64,000 nucleotides of DNA from Enterobacillus tribolii (lineage in GTDB: Bacteria; Pseudomonadota; Gammaproteobacteria; Enterobacterales; Enterobacteriaceae): NCBI RefSeq assembly GCF_003363015.1, contig NZ_QRAP01000001.1:996499-1060498 (forward strand), in the 5' to 3' direction. This document shows, piece after piece, positions 31,401-39,208 of the stretch (positions are counted from its first letter, which is position 1; the number at the start of each line of letters is the position of its first letter). The notes under the pieces were generated by a model. It saw nothing but the letters and a program-made list of their open reading frames with translations. It had not been told where the DNA came from and did not search any database. A program made the position numbers and the translations under genes.

Positions 31401-34400
31401 GCCCCCTGCGGCAGTTGTTGCAGCGCGGAAGACGGTACGCTCACCGACCAGTTGCCGGCCGCATCCGTCTGCGCCAGATAGTTTGTTCCGCCTACGGTGA
31501 CGGTGACCGTCTGCCCTGCCGTTACATGCTGCGCGGTGCCGCTGATGGTCACCGGGTTCTGGGCTTCCTGCGCGTTGATCACGTCGTCGCCCGCTACCGT
31601 GCCGATGGTAATGAGCGGCAGATTGCCCGCGGAGGCGATCACCGTGATGTCGTGGCTGTCCTGACCGTGGTTGCCGTTGGCATCCGTCACCACGGCGGTC
31701 AGTGTCTGCACGCCGTCCGCCAGCAGCGCCAGATCCGCCGCGGGTATGCTGAGGCTCCAGGTGCCGCCCGGCTGAACCGTGGCATCGTAGCCTTTACCGT
31801 TAAGCGTCAGATGCACCGTCAGCCCGGCAGTAATACCGGTGGCCGTGCCGCTGACCAGCAGCGGAAGCTGTGTTTCCGCCGCGTTGAGGTAGTCGTCATT
31901 ACCCACCATGGTGATATGCACCGTCGGCAGGCTGGCCGGCGAGGCGGCCAGAATGACGCTCGTACTCAGCGATGTCGAGTTACCGGAAGCATCGCTCAGC
32001 GACGCCGTCAGCGCCAGCAGGCCATCCGGCTGACCGTTCAGCGCACCGGCAGGCAGCGTAACCGACCAACTGCCGTCTGACTGCACTAACGCGTTATAAC
32101 TCAGCCCGCCCAGCGTAATCTGCACGCTCCGGCCAACGTCCGACAGCGAGGCGGTGCCGCTGAGGGTAATGGTCGCCTGGCTCTCCGCCGCATCGATAAT
32201 CCCGTCGCCCGCCACCGGATTCATGGTCAGCGTTGGTGCAATGGTATCCACATTGGCGGTCACCCCGAGTTGCCCCTGGTTGCCGGCAAAATCGGTCGCC
32301 GTCACCGCAATGGATACCCCGCCCTGAGGCAAAAGCTGCAGGTCTGCCGGCGGAATCGTTACGCTCCAGTGCCCCGATGCATCCACCGTGCCGGTATAGC
32401 TCACGCCGTTCAGGACCACGACCACGCTCTGCCCGGCGCCGCTCAGGCCGGTACTGCCGCTCAGCGTCTGAGGCAATCCCGCCTCTGCCATGTTGAGATA
32501 ACCGTCGCCGAACGGTACGTCCAGCGTGGGTTGCGGCAGGTTATGGAACGCAACCTGAAGGTTGAGGTTAACACTCTGGGTTACGCCAAAATTATCTACG
32601 GCGGTAACGGTAACGGGATAGCTGCCGTCAGAAGGGATTTGGTACAAAAAGGACGACGGGATAATAATCATCCAGCTTCCGTCGCTGTTAATACCGGTGA
32701 TATAAGTTCGGCCATCGAGCGTCAGCACTATCCCATGATTAGCCGCATTAGTCGCATGGCCCGTGATAAAGATACCCGCCGCCGCCTCTGCGGCGTTCAG
32801 GATTCCGTCACCGGCAATCGGATCGACCGTCAGCGCGCCCTGCAGAGTGTTCACCGTCAGGTTTTCACTGTTTTGCACCGTCGCGCCGTTCACGATGACT
32901 GAAGCCTGGATGCTGTTAACGCCTTGCGGCAGCAGTTGCAGATCAACCGACGGCAGGAGCACGCTCCAACTTCCGTCAGCCAGAACGATGCCGGTATAGC
33001 TTTTACCGTTCAGTGCCACAGTAACCAGGCTGCCGGCGGCAACGTTGCCCGTACTTCCGCTCAGGATTTGCGTTACCTGCGTTTCCGCGCTGTCCAGCAG
33101 GTTGTCGCCGGTCAGCGGATTCAGCGTAATGGTGGAAGGTTGCGCGGCCACCAGCACGTCGCGCGCAGCACTGGCCACGTTGCCTGCCGTATCGCTGACC
33201 GTTGCGGTCACGCTGTAATTGCCCTGTGACAGCGCCTGCAGCACGGATGACGGGACATCAACCGACCAGTTACCGGCTGCGTCCGTCTGCGCCTGATAGC
33301 CCACCCCATTGAGCATTAACACCACCAGAGTGCCCACCGCGACGTGTTGGGTGGTTCCGCTGATGGCGATGGTGGCCTGCGCTTCCTGGAAGTTGATGAC
33401 ATCGTCGCCGGCTATCACGCTAATGGCAATCTGCGGTTGGTTGGCCGGTGAAGCCGCCAGCGTCAGCGGTAAGTTCAGCCCGCTCGTATTACCGGCAGCG
33501 TCACTCAGCGATGCGCTCAGAACGAGCGGGCCATCCGGTTGTCCGCTCAATACACCGGCGGGCAGCGTGACTGACCAACTGCCGTCCGCCTGCACCTGCG
33601 CACTGTAATTCAGCCCGCCCAGCGTCAGTTGGACGGTTTGGCCGGCATCCGACGGTGACGCACTGCCGCTGATCACGATGGGGGCCAGACTTTCCGCTAC
33701 ATTGATTACGTTGTCGCCCGCCACCGGGTTCACAACCAGCGTCGGCGCGACGGTATCCACGCCAACGCTGGCGTTCAATTGCGCCTGATTGCCGGCAAAA
33801 TCGGTCACCGTTACCGCAAGGAACACCGGCCCCTGAGGCAGTAACTGCAAGTCCGCAGCGGGCAGCGTCACGCTCCAGTTCCCCGATGCATCTACCGACG
33901 CGGTATAGATCACGCCGTTCAGGCTAACCTGTACGTTTTGGCCGCCGCTGATGATGCCGGTATTGCCACTCAGGGTTTGCTCCACCGCCGCTTCTGCGTT
34001 GTTCAGGAGTCCGTCGCCAAAAGGGATATTCAGTGTGGGTTGCGGCAAGGTGTGAATTGCCACCTGCAGATTCGCCGTTGCGTTTAACTGATTGCCGTAA
34101 TTGTCCAGCGTGCTGGCGGTGATCGTATAACCACCATCAGCAAGTATCGCTAATTCTGCCGGCGAAATGGGTACACGCCAGTGACCGGTGTTATCGACGA
34201 GGCTGACATAGCTGTGGCCGTTTAACGTCAGCATCACGAGGCTTCCTGCGACGACATTCGTCGTGCTGCCGCTCAGGCTTATCCCCAGCAGCGACTCGCC
34301 AAGGTTCAGGTTACCATCGCCGCCCGGCAGGTCGATGATGATCGTCGCCGTCGGCTGGGTCGCGACTGAAACCTGATGCGTCGTTTCGGCTGCATTGCCC

Positions 34401-36823
34401 GCCACATCGGTCACCGTCGCCGTAATTTGCTGCGCCCCCTGCGGCAGTTGTTGCAGCGCGGAGGACGGTACGCTCACAGACCAGTTGCCAGCCGCGTCGG
34501 TCTGCGCCTGATAGCTGACTCCGCCCAGGGTGACGGTGATCGTCTGCCCTGCCGTCACATGCTGGGTGGTGCCGCTGATAATGACCGGGCTTTGGGCCTC
34601 CTGTGCGTTGATCACATCGTCGCCAGCGACCGTGCTGACGGTAATCTGCGGCAGATTGCCTGCGGAGGCGATCACCGTGATGTCGTGGCTGTCCTGCCCG
34701 ACATTACCGTTGGCGTCCGTCACCACAGCGGTCAGCGTCTGCACACCGTCCGCCAGCAACACCAGGTCTGCCGCCGGTATACTGAGGCTCCAGGTGCCGT
34801 CCGGTTTCACCGTGGCGTCGTAGCCTTTGCCGTTGAGCGTCAGGTGGACCGTCAATCCGGCGGTAATACCGGCGGCAGTGCCGCTGACCGACAGCGGTTC
34901 CTGTGTTTCTGCCGCATTGAGGTAGTCGTCGTTGCCCACCGCGGTGATGTGCACCGTCGGCAAACTGGCCGGCGACGCGGCCAGCGTGATGCTCTGACTG
35001 ACGCTGGTCACGTTGCCGGCCGTATCGCTCAGCGACGCCGTCAGCGTCAGCAGGCCGTCCGGCTGCCCGTTCAACGCGCCGGCAGGCAGCGTGACCGACC
35101 AACTGCCGTCGGCCTGCACCTGCCCGCTGTAATTTTGCCCGCCCAGCGTGATCTGCACGCTTTGCCCGGCTTCTGAAGGCGATGCGCTGCCGCTGATGAC
35201 GATGGCGGCCAGCGCCTCCGCCAGGTTGATCACGCCGTCGTCCGCGACCGGATTGACGCTCAGCGTCGGCGACTGGGTGTCGACGTCAACGCTGGCGGTA
35301 ATGACTGACGTATTCCCGGCAAAGTCGGTCACCGTCACAGCCACGTTCTGCGCCCCCTGTGGTAACGCCTGCAGCGCCGCCGCCGGCAACGTTACGCTCC
35401 AGTGGCCCGAAGCGTCTGCCGTGCCGGTGTAATTTACGCCGCCAAGGCTGACCACCACGGTCTGACCGGCGCCGCTGATGCCGGTGCTGCCGCTCAGCGT
35501 CTGATCCACCCCGGCTTCCGCCTGATTGAGATAACCGTCGCCGAACGGCGTATCCAGCGTCGGCTGCGGCAGGTGATGCGTCGCGAGCTGCACGTCGCCG
35601 GTCGCGGCGATCGCGTTGCCGTTGCTGTCCACCGCGCTGACGGAAACGGTGTACGCCCCGTCGGCCGGAAGCGCCGCCAGGTCTGCGGCAGGGATATTCA
35701 CCTGCCAGCTGCCGTCGGCCCCCACCGCGCCGTTGTAGCTGACGCCGTTCAGGGTGACGGTAATAACGCTGCCGGACGTAACCAGATGCGACGTCCCGCT
35801 GATAACTGTCCCCGCCACCGCTTCTGCGGCGTTCAGAATGCCGTCGCCGCCGATCGTCGCAACGCTCAGTTCACCCAGCGCGGTGTTTACCGTTACCGTA
35901 ACGTCCCTTTGCGCGGTCTGGTTGCCGGCGCTGACCGAAGCGTGAATGGTGTTGTCGCCCTGAGCCAGCTGCTGCAAATCGGCCGCCGGCAGCGTTATGC
36001 TCCAGGTGCCGTCCGCCTGGGTTGTCGTGACGTACGTTTTACCGTTCAGCGTAACCGTAACCGTGCTGCCGGCCGCGATCTCAACCGTTGCGCCGCTCAG
36101 GATTTGATTGTGGCTGACTTCCGTCGCGTTGAGCTTGTTATCACCCGTCAACGGCGTTATCGCGATCGATATCGACCTGACATTGCCCTCACCGTTACCG
36201 CCGCCATTGTTATTGCCGCCACCGTTATTGCCGTTGTTATTACCCCCGCCGTTGTTGCCGCCGTTATTGCCGCCGTTGTTGTTACCTCCGTTGTTACCAC
36301 CGCCGCTGTTATTACCGTTATTACCGTTATTATCGTCACCGCCGTGTCCGCCGCCGCCCGAACTTCCGGCCGCAATGGCAATGCCGCCCGCCACCAGAAG
36401 GCCGCCGACGATACCGGCGATGGCTGCGCCGGAGAGGCCGTTACTGACGAAAGCGTCATCCGCCACCGCCACATAGCTGGGCACAATCGTCTCCGCCCCG
36501 CCTGACGTTGCCACGACCGCCGCCGGGAAAACCGCATGCTGATGCGTCGCCCCGTCATCAAACACCAGTTCGCTGGATTCGCTGTATCCTGCCAGAGAGA
36601 AAAAGTGCACATAGCGAACCGTAGAGCCGTCTTTCATATGGACGATCAGATCGTTACCCTGGCGCTCATAGCTGGCGACAGCATCCGGCCTGCCCTGAAT
36701 ATGGATCACGCTGGGCTGCGTCAGGAGAATCGTTTTATTTCCTGCTCCGTAAGTTGCTAATTGTTTACCGCCGTCCCGGGCGACAATACGCACTGCTGCG
36801 GAAGCGTTGTTTTCCTGTACCAT
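22487..36823 (-). CDS. Giant Bap/BapA-like biofilm adhesin, type I secreted
   Basis: Cell-surface adhesin of 4778 residues. I start at the ATG at 36823 (AAGGGG nine bases upstream). Order: a BapA-prefix-type N-terminal domain (~1-130) with a hydrophobic Gly/Ala/Ile/Val helix near 140; an Asn/Gly-rich linker (~155-215); roughly forty Ig-like units of about 101 residues, most with GD-x2-L-N-x2-E/A at the start and a GxWS-V/L core strand; an Ala/Thr-rich spacer; and a C-terminal secretion region with RTX-type GGSGNDVIH and DGGSGIDTLIFGG repeats followed by the VCA0849-type tail. I see no LapG-type TAAG cleavage site. The exporter genes follow downstream. Strong internal DNA repeats suggest ongoing size variation. 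Confidence 0.95.
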   Translation of the reverse strand: MVQENNASAAVRIVARDGGKQLATYGAGNKTILLTQPSVIHIQGRPDAVASYERQGNDLIVHMKDGSTVRYVHFFSLAGYSESSELVFDDGATHQHAVFPAAVVATSGGAETIVPSYVAVADDAFVSNGLSGAAIAGIVGGLLVAGGIAIAAGSSGGGGHGGDDNNGNNGNNSGGGNNGGNNNGGNNGGNNGGGNNNGNNGGGNNNGGGNGEGNVRSISIAITPLTGDNKLNATEVSHNQILSGATVEIAAGSTVTVTLNGKTYVTTTQADGTWSITLPAADLQQLAQGDNTIHASVSAGNQTAQRDVTVTVNTALGELSVATIGGDGILNAAEAVAGTVISGTSHLVTSGSVITVTLNGVSYNGAVGADGSWQVNIPAADLAALPADGAYTVSVSAVDSNGNAIAATGDVQLATHHLPQPTLDTPFGDGYLNQAEAGVDQTLSGSTGISGAGQTVVVSLGGVNYTGTADASGHWSVTLPAAALQALPQGAQNVAVTVTDFAGNTSVITASVDVDTQSPTLSVNPVADDGVINLAEALAAIVISGSASPSEAGQSVQITLGGQNYSGQVQADGSWSVTLPAGALNGQPDGLLTLTASLSDTAGNVTSVSQSITLAASPASLPTVHITAVGNDDYLNAAETQEPLSVSGTAAGITAGLTVHLTLNGKGYDATVKPDGTWSLSIPAADLVLLADGVQTLTAVVTDANGNVGQDSHDITVIASAGNLPQITVSTVAGDDVINAQEAQSPVIISGTTQHVTAGQTITVTLGGVSYQAQTDAAGNWSVSVPSSALQQLPQGAQQITATVTDVAGNAAETTHQVSVATQPTATIIIDLPGGDGNLNLGESLLGISLSGSTTNVVAGSLVMLTLNGHSYVSLVDNTGHWRVPISPAELAILADGGYTITASTLDNYGNQLNATANLQVAIHTLPQPTLNIPFGDGLLNNAEAAVEQTLSGNTGIISGGQNVQVSLNGVIYTASVDASGNWSVTLPAADLQLLPQGPVFLAVTVTDFAGNQAQLNASVGVDTVAPTLVVNPVAGDNVINVAESLAPIVISGSASPSDAGQTVQLTLGGLNYSAQVQADGSWSVTLPAGVLSGQPDGPLVLSASLSDAAGNTSGLNLPLTLAASPANQPQIAISVIAGDDVINFQEAQATIAISGTTQHVAVGTLVVLMLNGVGYQAQTDAAGNWSVDVPSSVLQALSQGNYSVTATVSDTAGNVASAARDVLVAAQPSTITLNPLTGDNLLDSAETQVTQILSGSTGNVAAGSLVTVALNGKSYTGIVLADGSWSVLLPSVDLQLLPQGVNSIQASVIVNGATVQNSENLTVNTLQGALTVDPIAGDGILNAAEAAAGIFITGHATNAANHGIVLTLDGRTYITGINSDGSWMIIIPSSFLYQIPSDGSYPVTVTAVDNFGVTQSVNLNLQVAFHNLPQPTLDVPFGDGYLNMAEAGLPQTLSGSTGLSGAGQSVVVVLNGVSYTGTVDASGHWSVTIPPADLQLLPQGGVSIAVTATDFAGNQGQLGVTANVDTIAPTLTMNPVAGDGIIDAAESQATITLSGTASLSDVGRSVQITLGGLSYNALVQSDGSWSVTLPAGALNGQPDGLLALTASLSDASGNSTSLSTSVILAASPASLPTVHITMVGNDDYLNAAETQLPLLVSGTATGITAGLTVHLTLNGKGYDATVQPGGTWSLSIPAADLALLADGVQTLTAVVTDANGNHGQDSHDITVIASAGNLPLITIGTVAGDDVINAQEAQNPVTISGTAQHVTAGQTVTVTVGGTNYLAQTDAAGNWSVSVPSSALQQLPQGAQQITAMVTDVAGNAANASHTVQVDTLASLTIVLNPLTGDNLLTGAETLLTQTLSGTVANAATGSTVTVELNGKTYTALTRSDGSWDVSLPAADLQLLAQGNYVIQATVSAGGQTAQASETVNVDLTVGGISIAAIAGDNILNAAELIAGVSISGVTTNVLAGQPVIVTLNGKSYVTVVNADGSWSTPVPGIDLAAIGADGNYTVRATTVDAGGNALTADSPLLVMVYSIPQPTLNTPFGDGYLNVAEVAAGQTLTGTTGVTGGGQSVVISIAGMSYTGVVDAAGNWSVTLSPSDLASLPQGLQNISVTATDIAGNSGSVNVNTVIDTFPPTLTVNTVAGDGVINAAESQAAIVISGSASTADVGQNVQVTLGGQNYSAQVQADGSWSVTLPAGALNGQPDGPLALTVALTDIAGNTTSLSPTVTLSASQASLPTVHITTVGNDDYLSAAETQLPLLVSGTATGITAGLTVHLTLNGKGYDATVQPGGTWSLSIPAADLALLADGVQTLTAVVTDANGNHGQDSHDITVIASAGNLPLITIGTVAGDDVINAQEAQNPLTISGTAQHVTAGQTVTVTVGGTNYLAQTDAAGNWSVSVSSSALQQLPQGAQQITATVTDVAGNQANATHTVQVDTQAPLLSIDIFLSDGILNHAEALLGQLLSGTSDPNASVSVTLNGKTTVVSADVLGHWELNISAPDLLALADGNATLTASVSDAAGNTTTVPLTFTVATHLLPLLTIDAVNGSGLVNALQAAAGLTLTGSADNLSVGTTVVATIEGVQYLGTVNAPGQWSITLAPGVLNVLNDGLHTISVTAQDAFGNEGTAVGSLTAYLHNLPLAQLLPPLFGDNLLNLVEATAGQVLTGNTGVTGGGQTVYLTLDGRQQIAGAVDANGNWTVQLTPGLLLALADQSHTLSLTVADAGGNVSTSAGLNFGALTHAIPAPTLDTAFGDNILNAAEAALGGVLSGSTHVSGAGQHVQVSLNGVPYDAIVDAAGNWTLALSPQQLQGLPDGTWPLTVTASDSAGNSGSISTSLTVLVHNLPQPTINLPFGDGVLNIAEATNIAGQTISGTIGLNGPAQSVTISLDGNDIGILPVVLPTGEWSVTLPNALLAALASGESHSITVTVTDSAGNVAQQHLDFDAYLTAPQPTVINPFADGYLSLSDAGQPIVISGNTGGAQSVTLNIGGIAYPVTVNGDGTWSATLGANALLVLSDGPNALEVTATDAGGNSTSLSVPFTAILSEPQPTLNTPFGDGYLNASEALGALTLSGNVGVGVDSAAATVAVTIGGVSYGAAVNHGDGTWSLTLPAGVLLGVNSGQYPIDVSVTDAAGNSHDVSGTAVFALTAPDISVNTFAGDNTLNYAESQVAQVLSGTTSAEAGQTVSILIGSQSFSAQVQANGSWSLTLQPAQLALLGSGTIVATVDDKAGNTGSSLPLPLIVDLTPPVQSLTIDPIGGDNALNFAELNGVSQIIISGKTIGVPAGMLLSLTIDGVSLGIANVDANGNWSSVVSTAQFVNGVHQITATTLAPVIITSVSVVVNTQAPALTVATFAGDDILGISEAQDGEVIRGTASTTVGSLVGRDVTIVLNNKTYLAEIQADGSWSVNVSAGDLRALPDGQQNIRVSVTDTVGNQTQLDHSISVYNQAPLLSVDVLGIGNVLNLAESLLGFTLTGKGDPGDNITVKLLGITLNAVVDPSGNWQAEFTPGLLQSLPDGPQVISVVAGDAAGNTTEVSVGLNVALNNLLGVGAGPIFGDGILNLAESLVTQVLSGTATGEYAGATVSLTIAGQTLTAPVGANGQWSLDLTPDLWSGLVGNTLALDLSITDANGNVAHQLVNAQLALTNLPVINSVVVFGDNFLNQLESTAQQVISGVIGNVTPGLQVTVTLGGQDYTVGVRPDGSWGLPVPSAILAGLQDGISQVLVKVVDFAGNEVQQTIDLDVITHNLPAINLNPLFGDGVLNLSDLLGTLSIGGTATGLDGRTLTIDIAGAPTLTAQVADGGAWSVALTPDVIRILQGIGSGDLTVSVTATDVAGNPASASTGVTLDLVAPVLSVDPLGIGNVLNLAESLLGFTLTGKGDPGDNISVKLLGITLNAVVDPSGNWQTEFTPGLLQSLPDGPQVISVVAGDAAGNTTEVSVGLNVALNNLLGVGAGPIFGDGILNLAESLVTQVLSGTATGEYAGATVSLTIAGQTLTAPVGANGQWSLNLTPDLWSGLVGNTLGLDLSITDANGNVAHQLVNAQLALTNLPVINSVVAFGDNFLNQAESTAQQVISGVVGNVTPGLQVTVTLGGTDYTVGVQLDGNWSLPVPSAVLQGLQDGVSQVLVKVTDFAGNTAQQLLNLDVITHNLPAITLSPLFGDGVLNLNDLLGTLSIGGTATGLDGRTLTISIAGAPTLTAQVADGGAWSVALTPAVISALQGIGSGDLTVSVNATDVAGNPASASAGVTLDLLSPVLGGITIFNNGLLNAAQADTTQLISGTVNNAPEGTQVSVKLGNSTFAGVTLADGSFSISVDPLALAQLPDGNLTAAITLTTPGGNVTSATAGVTVGLELPTISLAPIFGGDGYLNIAEALAGQTLSGTLTSAVGATVTVTLGGASYNATVGSNGTWSLKLDASVLNALPSSGLQVGVSIRDAVGNTAAIGTNVNVKLTAPLLSLNPLSLGLGDIAGLVTNGLKLSGSSRNLEPGAVVMLSLLNGVAGAQAAVQSDGSWSALVFLSASQLTTLITSPLTTKLIELTTHDAAQNGFDATVGLGGLALPSLAQASLLSLEMPAVHDPADAATSAQSSHAAPVVTQSTAEETTTAASADTTHDAVPAVAATLADGTEVRGEAVTGGSGNDVIHLETLGFTHIDGGSGIDTLIFGGNGLHLDLTALNGAVEHISIVDLGLGGSNSITLDLGNVLELDEQQNTPLVIRGEGHDEVNLAHDQGDVWGVSGQREVNGVDYDVYHNSAQGNSTLGDILIQHGLQVNLV
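24057..25265 (-). repeat. Adhesin tandem duplication, copy A
   Basis: A 1209-base unit (403 codons, four Ig-like domains) that is nearly identical to the adjacent copy B. The two begin with the same bases at 24057 and 25266 (AGATCCAGCGTGACCCCC) and differ only by scattered, mostly third-position changes. Confidence 0.85.
25266..26474 (-). repeat. Adhesin tandem duplication, copy B
   Basis: Second copy of the 1209-base unit. Similarity fades near 26455, where the protein passes from the LGIGNVLNLAESLLGF unit into a different Ig-like domain. Confidence 0.85.
29510..30118 (-). repeat. Adhesin two-domain block, copy 1
   Basis: About 610 bases coding two Ig-like domains (TVHITTVGNDDYL... and TIGTVAGDDVINAQEAQNP...). 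Nearly identical to 31334-31942, exactly 1824 bases away, and clearly related to 34366-34980. Confidence 0.75.
31334..31942 (-). repeat. Adhesin two-domain block, copy 2
   Basis: Near-identical copy of the block at 29510-30118. Spacing of 1824 bases equals six domains of about 101 codons, so whole multi-domain segments were duplicated. Confidence 0.75.
34366..34980 (-). repeat. Adhesin two-domain block, copy 3 (diverged)
   Basis: The same two domains with more substitutions than copies 1 and 2; it lies about 3033 bases (ten domains) from copy 2. It appears to be an older duplicate. Confidence 0.65.
36185..36355 (-). repeat. Low-complexity Asn/Gly-coding tract in the adhesin
   Basis: Short irregular GCCGCC/GTTATT/GTTGTT repeats that encode only Asn and Gly for about 55 residues. 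They form a flexible linker between the N-terminal domain and the first Ig-like unit and are prone to slippage in multiples of three. Confidence 0.85.
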
Positions 36824-37575
36824 TGCTAACCCCTTTGCTGTGTCATCATCAATAGGCGCACAAAAGCTGCGCCAGGCGCCGCTTTTAAAAAATAAAAGCG
36901 GGTCCGCCTGTCTAATTTCCGTAATAACCACAATAAAAAAGAAGGAAAAAGAGGAATCTTCTGTCCTGTCTGTATAAACGTATAAACAACCTTTTACATT
37001 TAATCAAAATTCTTAAATTAAAATTTACCAGGTCAATCACACGTTATAAGAAATCTTTGCGGGGGATATTTTTTATCAATATAAACAAATAATTAAATAA
37101 CCATTCTCATTGCATGGTAATTAAATTGTGTTTTTTAAATACATCAAATATATAACCTTAATAATACTATTCTGTTTTCGGTGGTGGTTATCACCGCCCT
37201 TTCCCAGCCTGCTGTAGTGTTAAAACCTTCAGGACAACGCGCACATCAAGGGTATTTCCGGGGAAATGATAAGGTGATTCAACAAGGTAACCGGGGTCAG
37301 GAATATCCTTAATATCATTCATGAATTGCCATCCGTATTCCGCTGTCATTTTTCCGTCATAAATTTTTCAATTTGTTCCGCACATCACAGAAATAGGTCC
37401 GTCATCCCATTGCTATCGGCGTAAGCTGAGAATATCTTTGCGCGGTTCGTATGACGGGAGCCAACGCGACACCTTCAGAACGAAGCTTTCAAAACGAAGC
37501 ATTTGCCGTTCCTCCGGCAAGGTCGTGGCCTGCAATGCCGCCACGGGTAATAACCACACTGCGTCCCGACAATAA
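36824..37575. promoter_or_regulatory. Divergent control region adhesin / opgE
   Basis: About 750 bases, AT-rich between 36930 and 37180, between divergent genes. It must hold the adhesin promoter. No clear operator or small gene recognised; an in-frame upstream extension of the adhesin frame to 36931 has no ribosome site. Confidence 0.55.
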
Positions 37576-39192
37576 ATGAACCTAACGTTACGCCAGACTG
37601 TTTCATATTCTCATGCGCAGGATTTGCTGAGCCGGAATTGCGCAATACTGTTCCTGCTTTCTGTATTGATTAACTTTTCGCTCGGCTACGACTTCAGCCC
37701 ATGGGATGCCATCGGTTTCTTTTGCTTTTTATGCTTGCTGGAAGGCGTCTCGCGCCGGGCAATGACCGCCGTTCTGATCGCCTGCACCCTGACGGCGGCG
37801 TTCTATTTTCCTTTCGGGCGCGCTTACGGGCCGCCAAACTTCAATACCATTCTTTCGCTTTACTCCACCAATCCGGAAGAGGCGGGAGAAATATTGCGGG
37901 TATTTCCGTTCTGGCACTATCTGGTTTCGCTGGGCATTCTGGCGCTCGGCTGGCTGGCCCTGCGCCGCCCGGTACGCCGTTTTCCCCGCTGGTCTTTCCG
38001 CCACACCGCATTATTGCTCGTCGCGGCGGCCCTGTTTTTGCTGGCGCCGCTGGAGAACCTGCGCGCCGGCGGTCACTTCAGCCTGCTGGATACCCATTAC
38101 CCGGTGGTGCGTTTCGTGAAGGATGTCGTCAACGGCAAAAGCGATGTGGATGCCGAGCTCAGGCGTATGCAGGCGCTGGCGAATCTTCAGGACAGCTGGC
38201 ATGTGTCGGCGGTAAAACCGCAGCATCAGGTCTACGTACTGGTTATCGGGGAAAGCGCGCGCCGCGATGCGCTGGGCGCTTTCGGCGGCCAGTGGGACAA
38301 CACGCCGTTCATCAGCCACGTTAACGGCGTCCTGTTCCGGAATTACCTGTCCGCCGCCTCATCCACGCAGAAATCCCTGGGGCTGACGCTTACCCTGGTC
38401 GGCAACGACGCCCAGCCGCAATACCAGAATAATATTATTACCCTGGCGAAGCGGGCCGGTTTCCGCACTTACTGGTTTTCCAATCAGGGGCAGCTCGGCC
38501 GCTATGACACCGCCATCGCCAGCATCGCCCGGCGGGCCGATGACGTGCGCTTCCTGAAAAACGGGGATTTTGAAGCCGATGAGGCCACGCAAGATGGCGA
38601 TTTACTGAAGTTCACGCCCGATGCGCTCAATGAAGAAACCCATGCGCCCAAGCTTATTGTTTATCACCTGATGGGTTCGCACCCCAAGGCCTGCGCCCGT
38701 ACGCATCACCAGTACGCGACCTATGTGGATACCGAGGAGATCTCCTGCTACCTGTACAGCATGACGCAAACCGACGCCTTTCTCGGCACGCTGTACCGGC
38801 AGCTCAAAACCAGCGGGCAGGATTTTTCCATGATCTATTTCTCCGATCACGGCCTGGCGTTTAAAGAGCGCGGCACCCGGGACGAGTACCTGGCGCATGA
38901 CGATCAATATCAGCAGAACTTTCAGGTGCCGATGTTTATCGCCTCCGGCGACAGCACCCGGCACCGCGTGATCAACGCGATGCGCTCCGCCAACGACTTC
39001 CTGCCGCTGTTTTCCGAGTGGAGTGGGATCCACAGCCGGGAAATCGTTCACAAGTACCGCTTTGTGTCGGAGCAACCGGCTTCGCCGATCTACGTTACTA
39101 ATTTCGCCCTGAAGAGGACGGATTACGCCCGCCTGGCACAGGATCCTTTCGTCACCCGCCCGGCTGCGCCGCGGCCTACGGCGGGACGATAG
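37576..39192 (+). CDS. opgE: Phosphoethanolamine transferase OpgE (YbiP)
   Basis: Inner-membrane enzyme that adds phosphoethanolamine to osmoregulated periplasmic glucans. It is 538 residues and follows E. coli OpgE throughout: MNLTL start, YFPFGRAYGPPNFNT in the membrane part (five segments within the first ~165 residues), then the periplasmic alkaline-phosphatase-like domain with VIGESARRDALGAFGG (metal ligand Glu), the nucleophile loop AASSTQKSLGLTL, YHLMGSHPKAC and the metal site FSDHGLAFKERG. The first residues have only a weak ribosome site. It is divergent from the adhesin; periplasmic glucans often affect motility and biofilm in plant-associated relatives. Confidence 0.94.
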   Translation: MNLTLRQTVSYSHAQDLLSRNCAILFLLSVLINFSLGYDFSPWDAIGFFCFLCLLEGVSRRAMTAVLIACTLTAAFYFPFGRAYGPPNFNTILSLYSTNPEEAGEILRVFPFWHYLVSLGILALGWLALRRPVRRFPRWSFRHTALLLVAAALFLLAPLENLRAGGHFSLLDTHYPVVRFVKDVVNGKSDVDAELRRMQALANLQDSWHVSAVKPQHQVYVLVIGESARRDALGAFGGQWDNTPFISHVNGVLFRNYLSAASSTQKSLGLTLTLVGNDAQPQYQNNIITLAKRAGFRTYWFSNQGQLGRYDTAIASIARRADDVRFLKNGDFEADEATQDGDLLKFTPDALNEETHAPKLIVYHLMGSHPKACARTHHQYATYVDTEEISCYLYSMTQTDAFLGTLYRQLKTSGQDFSMIYFSDHGLAFKERGTRDEYLAHDDQYQQNFQVPMFIASGDSTRHRVINAMRSANDFLPLFSEWSGIHSREIVHKYRFVSEQPASPIYVTNFALKRTDYARLAQDPFVTRPAAPRPTAGR

Positions 39193-39208
39193 CCGCCCCG
39201 CCGGCGGG

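Noticed and set aside
36185..36355. Possible CRISPR or short tandem repeat array
   Set aside because: The units are irregular triplet-based codons for Asn and Gly in frame with the adhesin; there are no spacers.
22559..36505. Many long plus-strand frames opposite the adhesin (e.g. 25574-26674, 28886-30145, 35402-36505)
   Set aside because: They repeat with the adhesin's own period, are biased in composition and have no ribosome sites or domains.
22487..36823. LapA-type adhesin released by LapG protease
   Set aside because: I find no TAAG/PAAG-type cleavage site in the N-terminal domain and no lapD/lapG genes nearby; the BapA-type prefix fits better.
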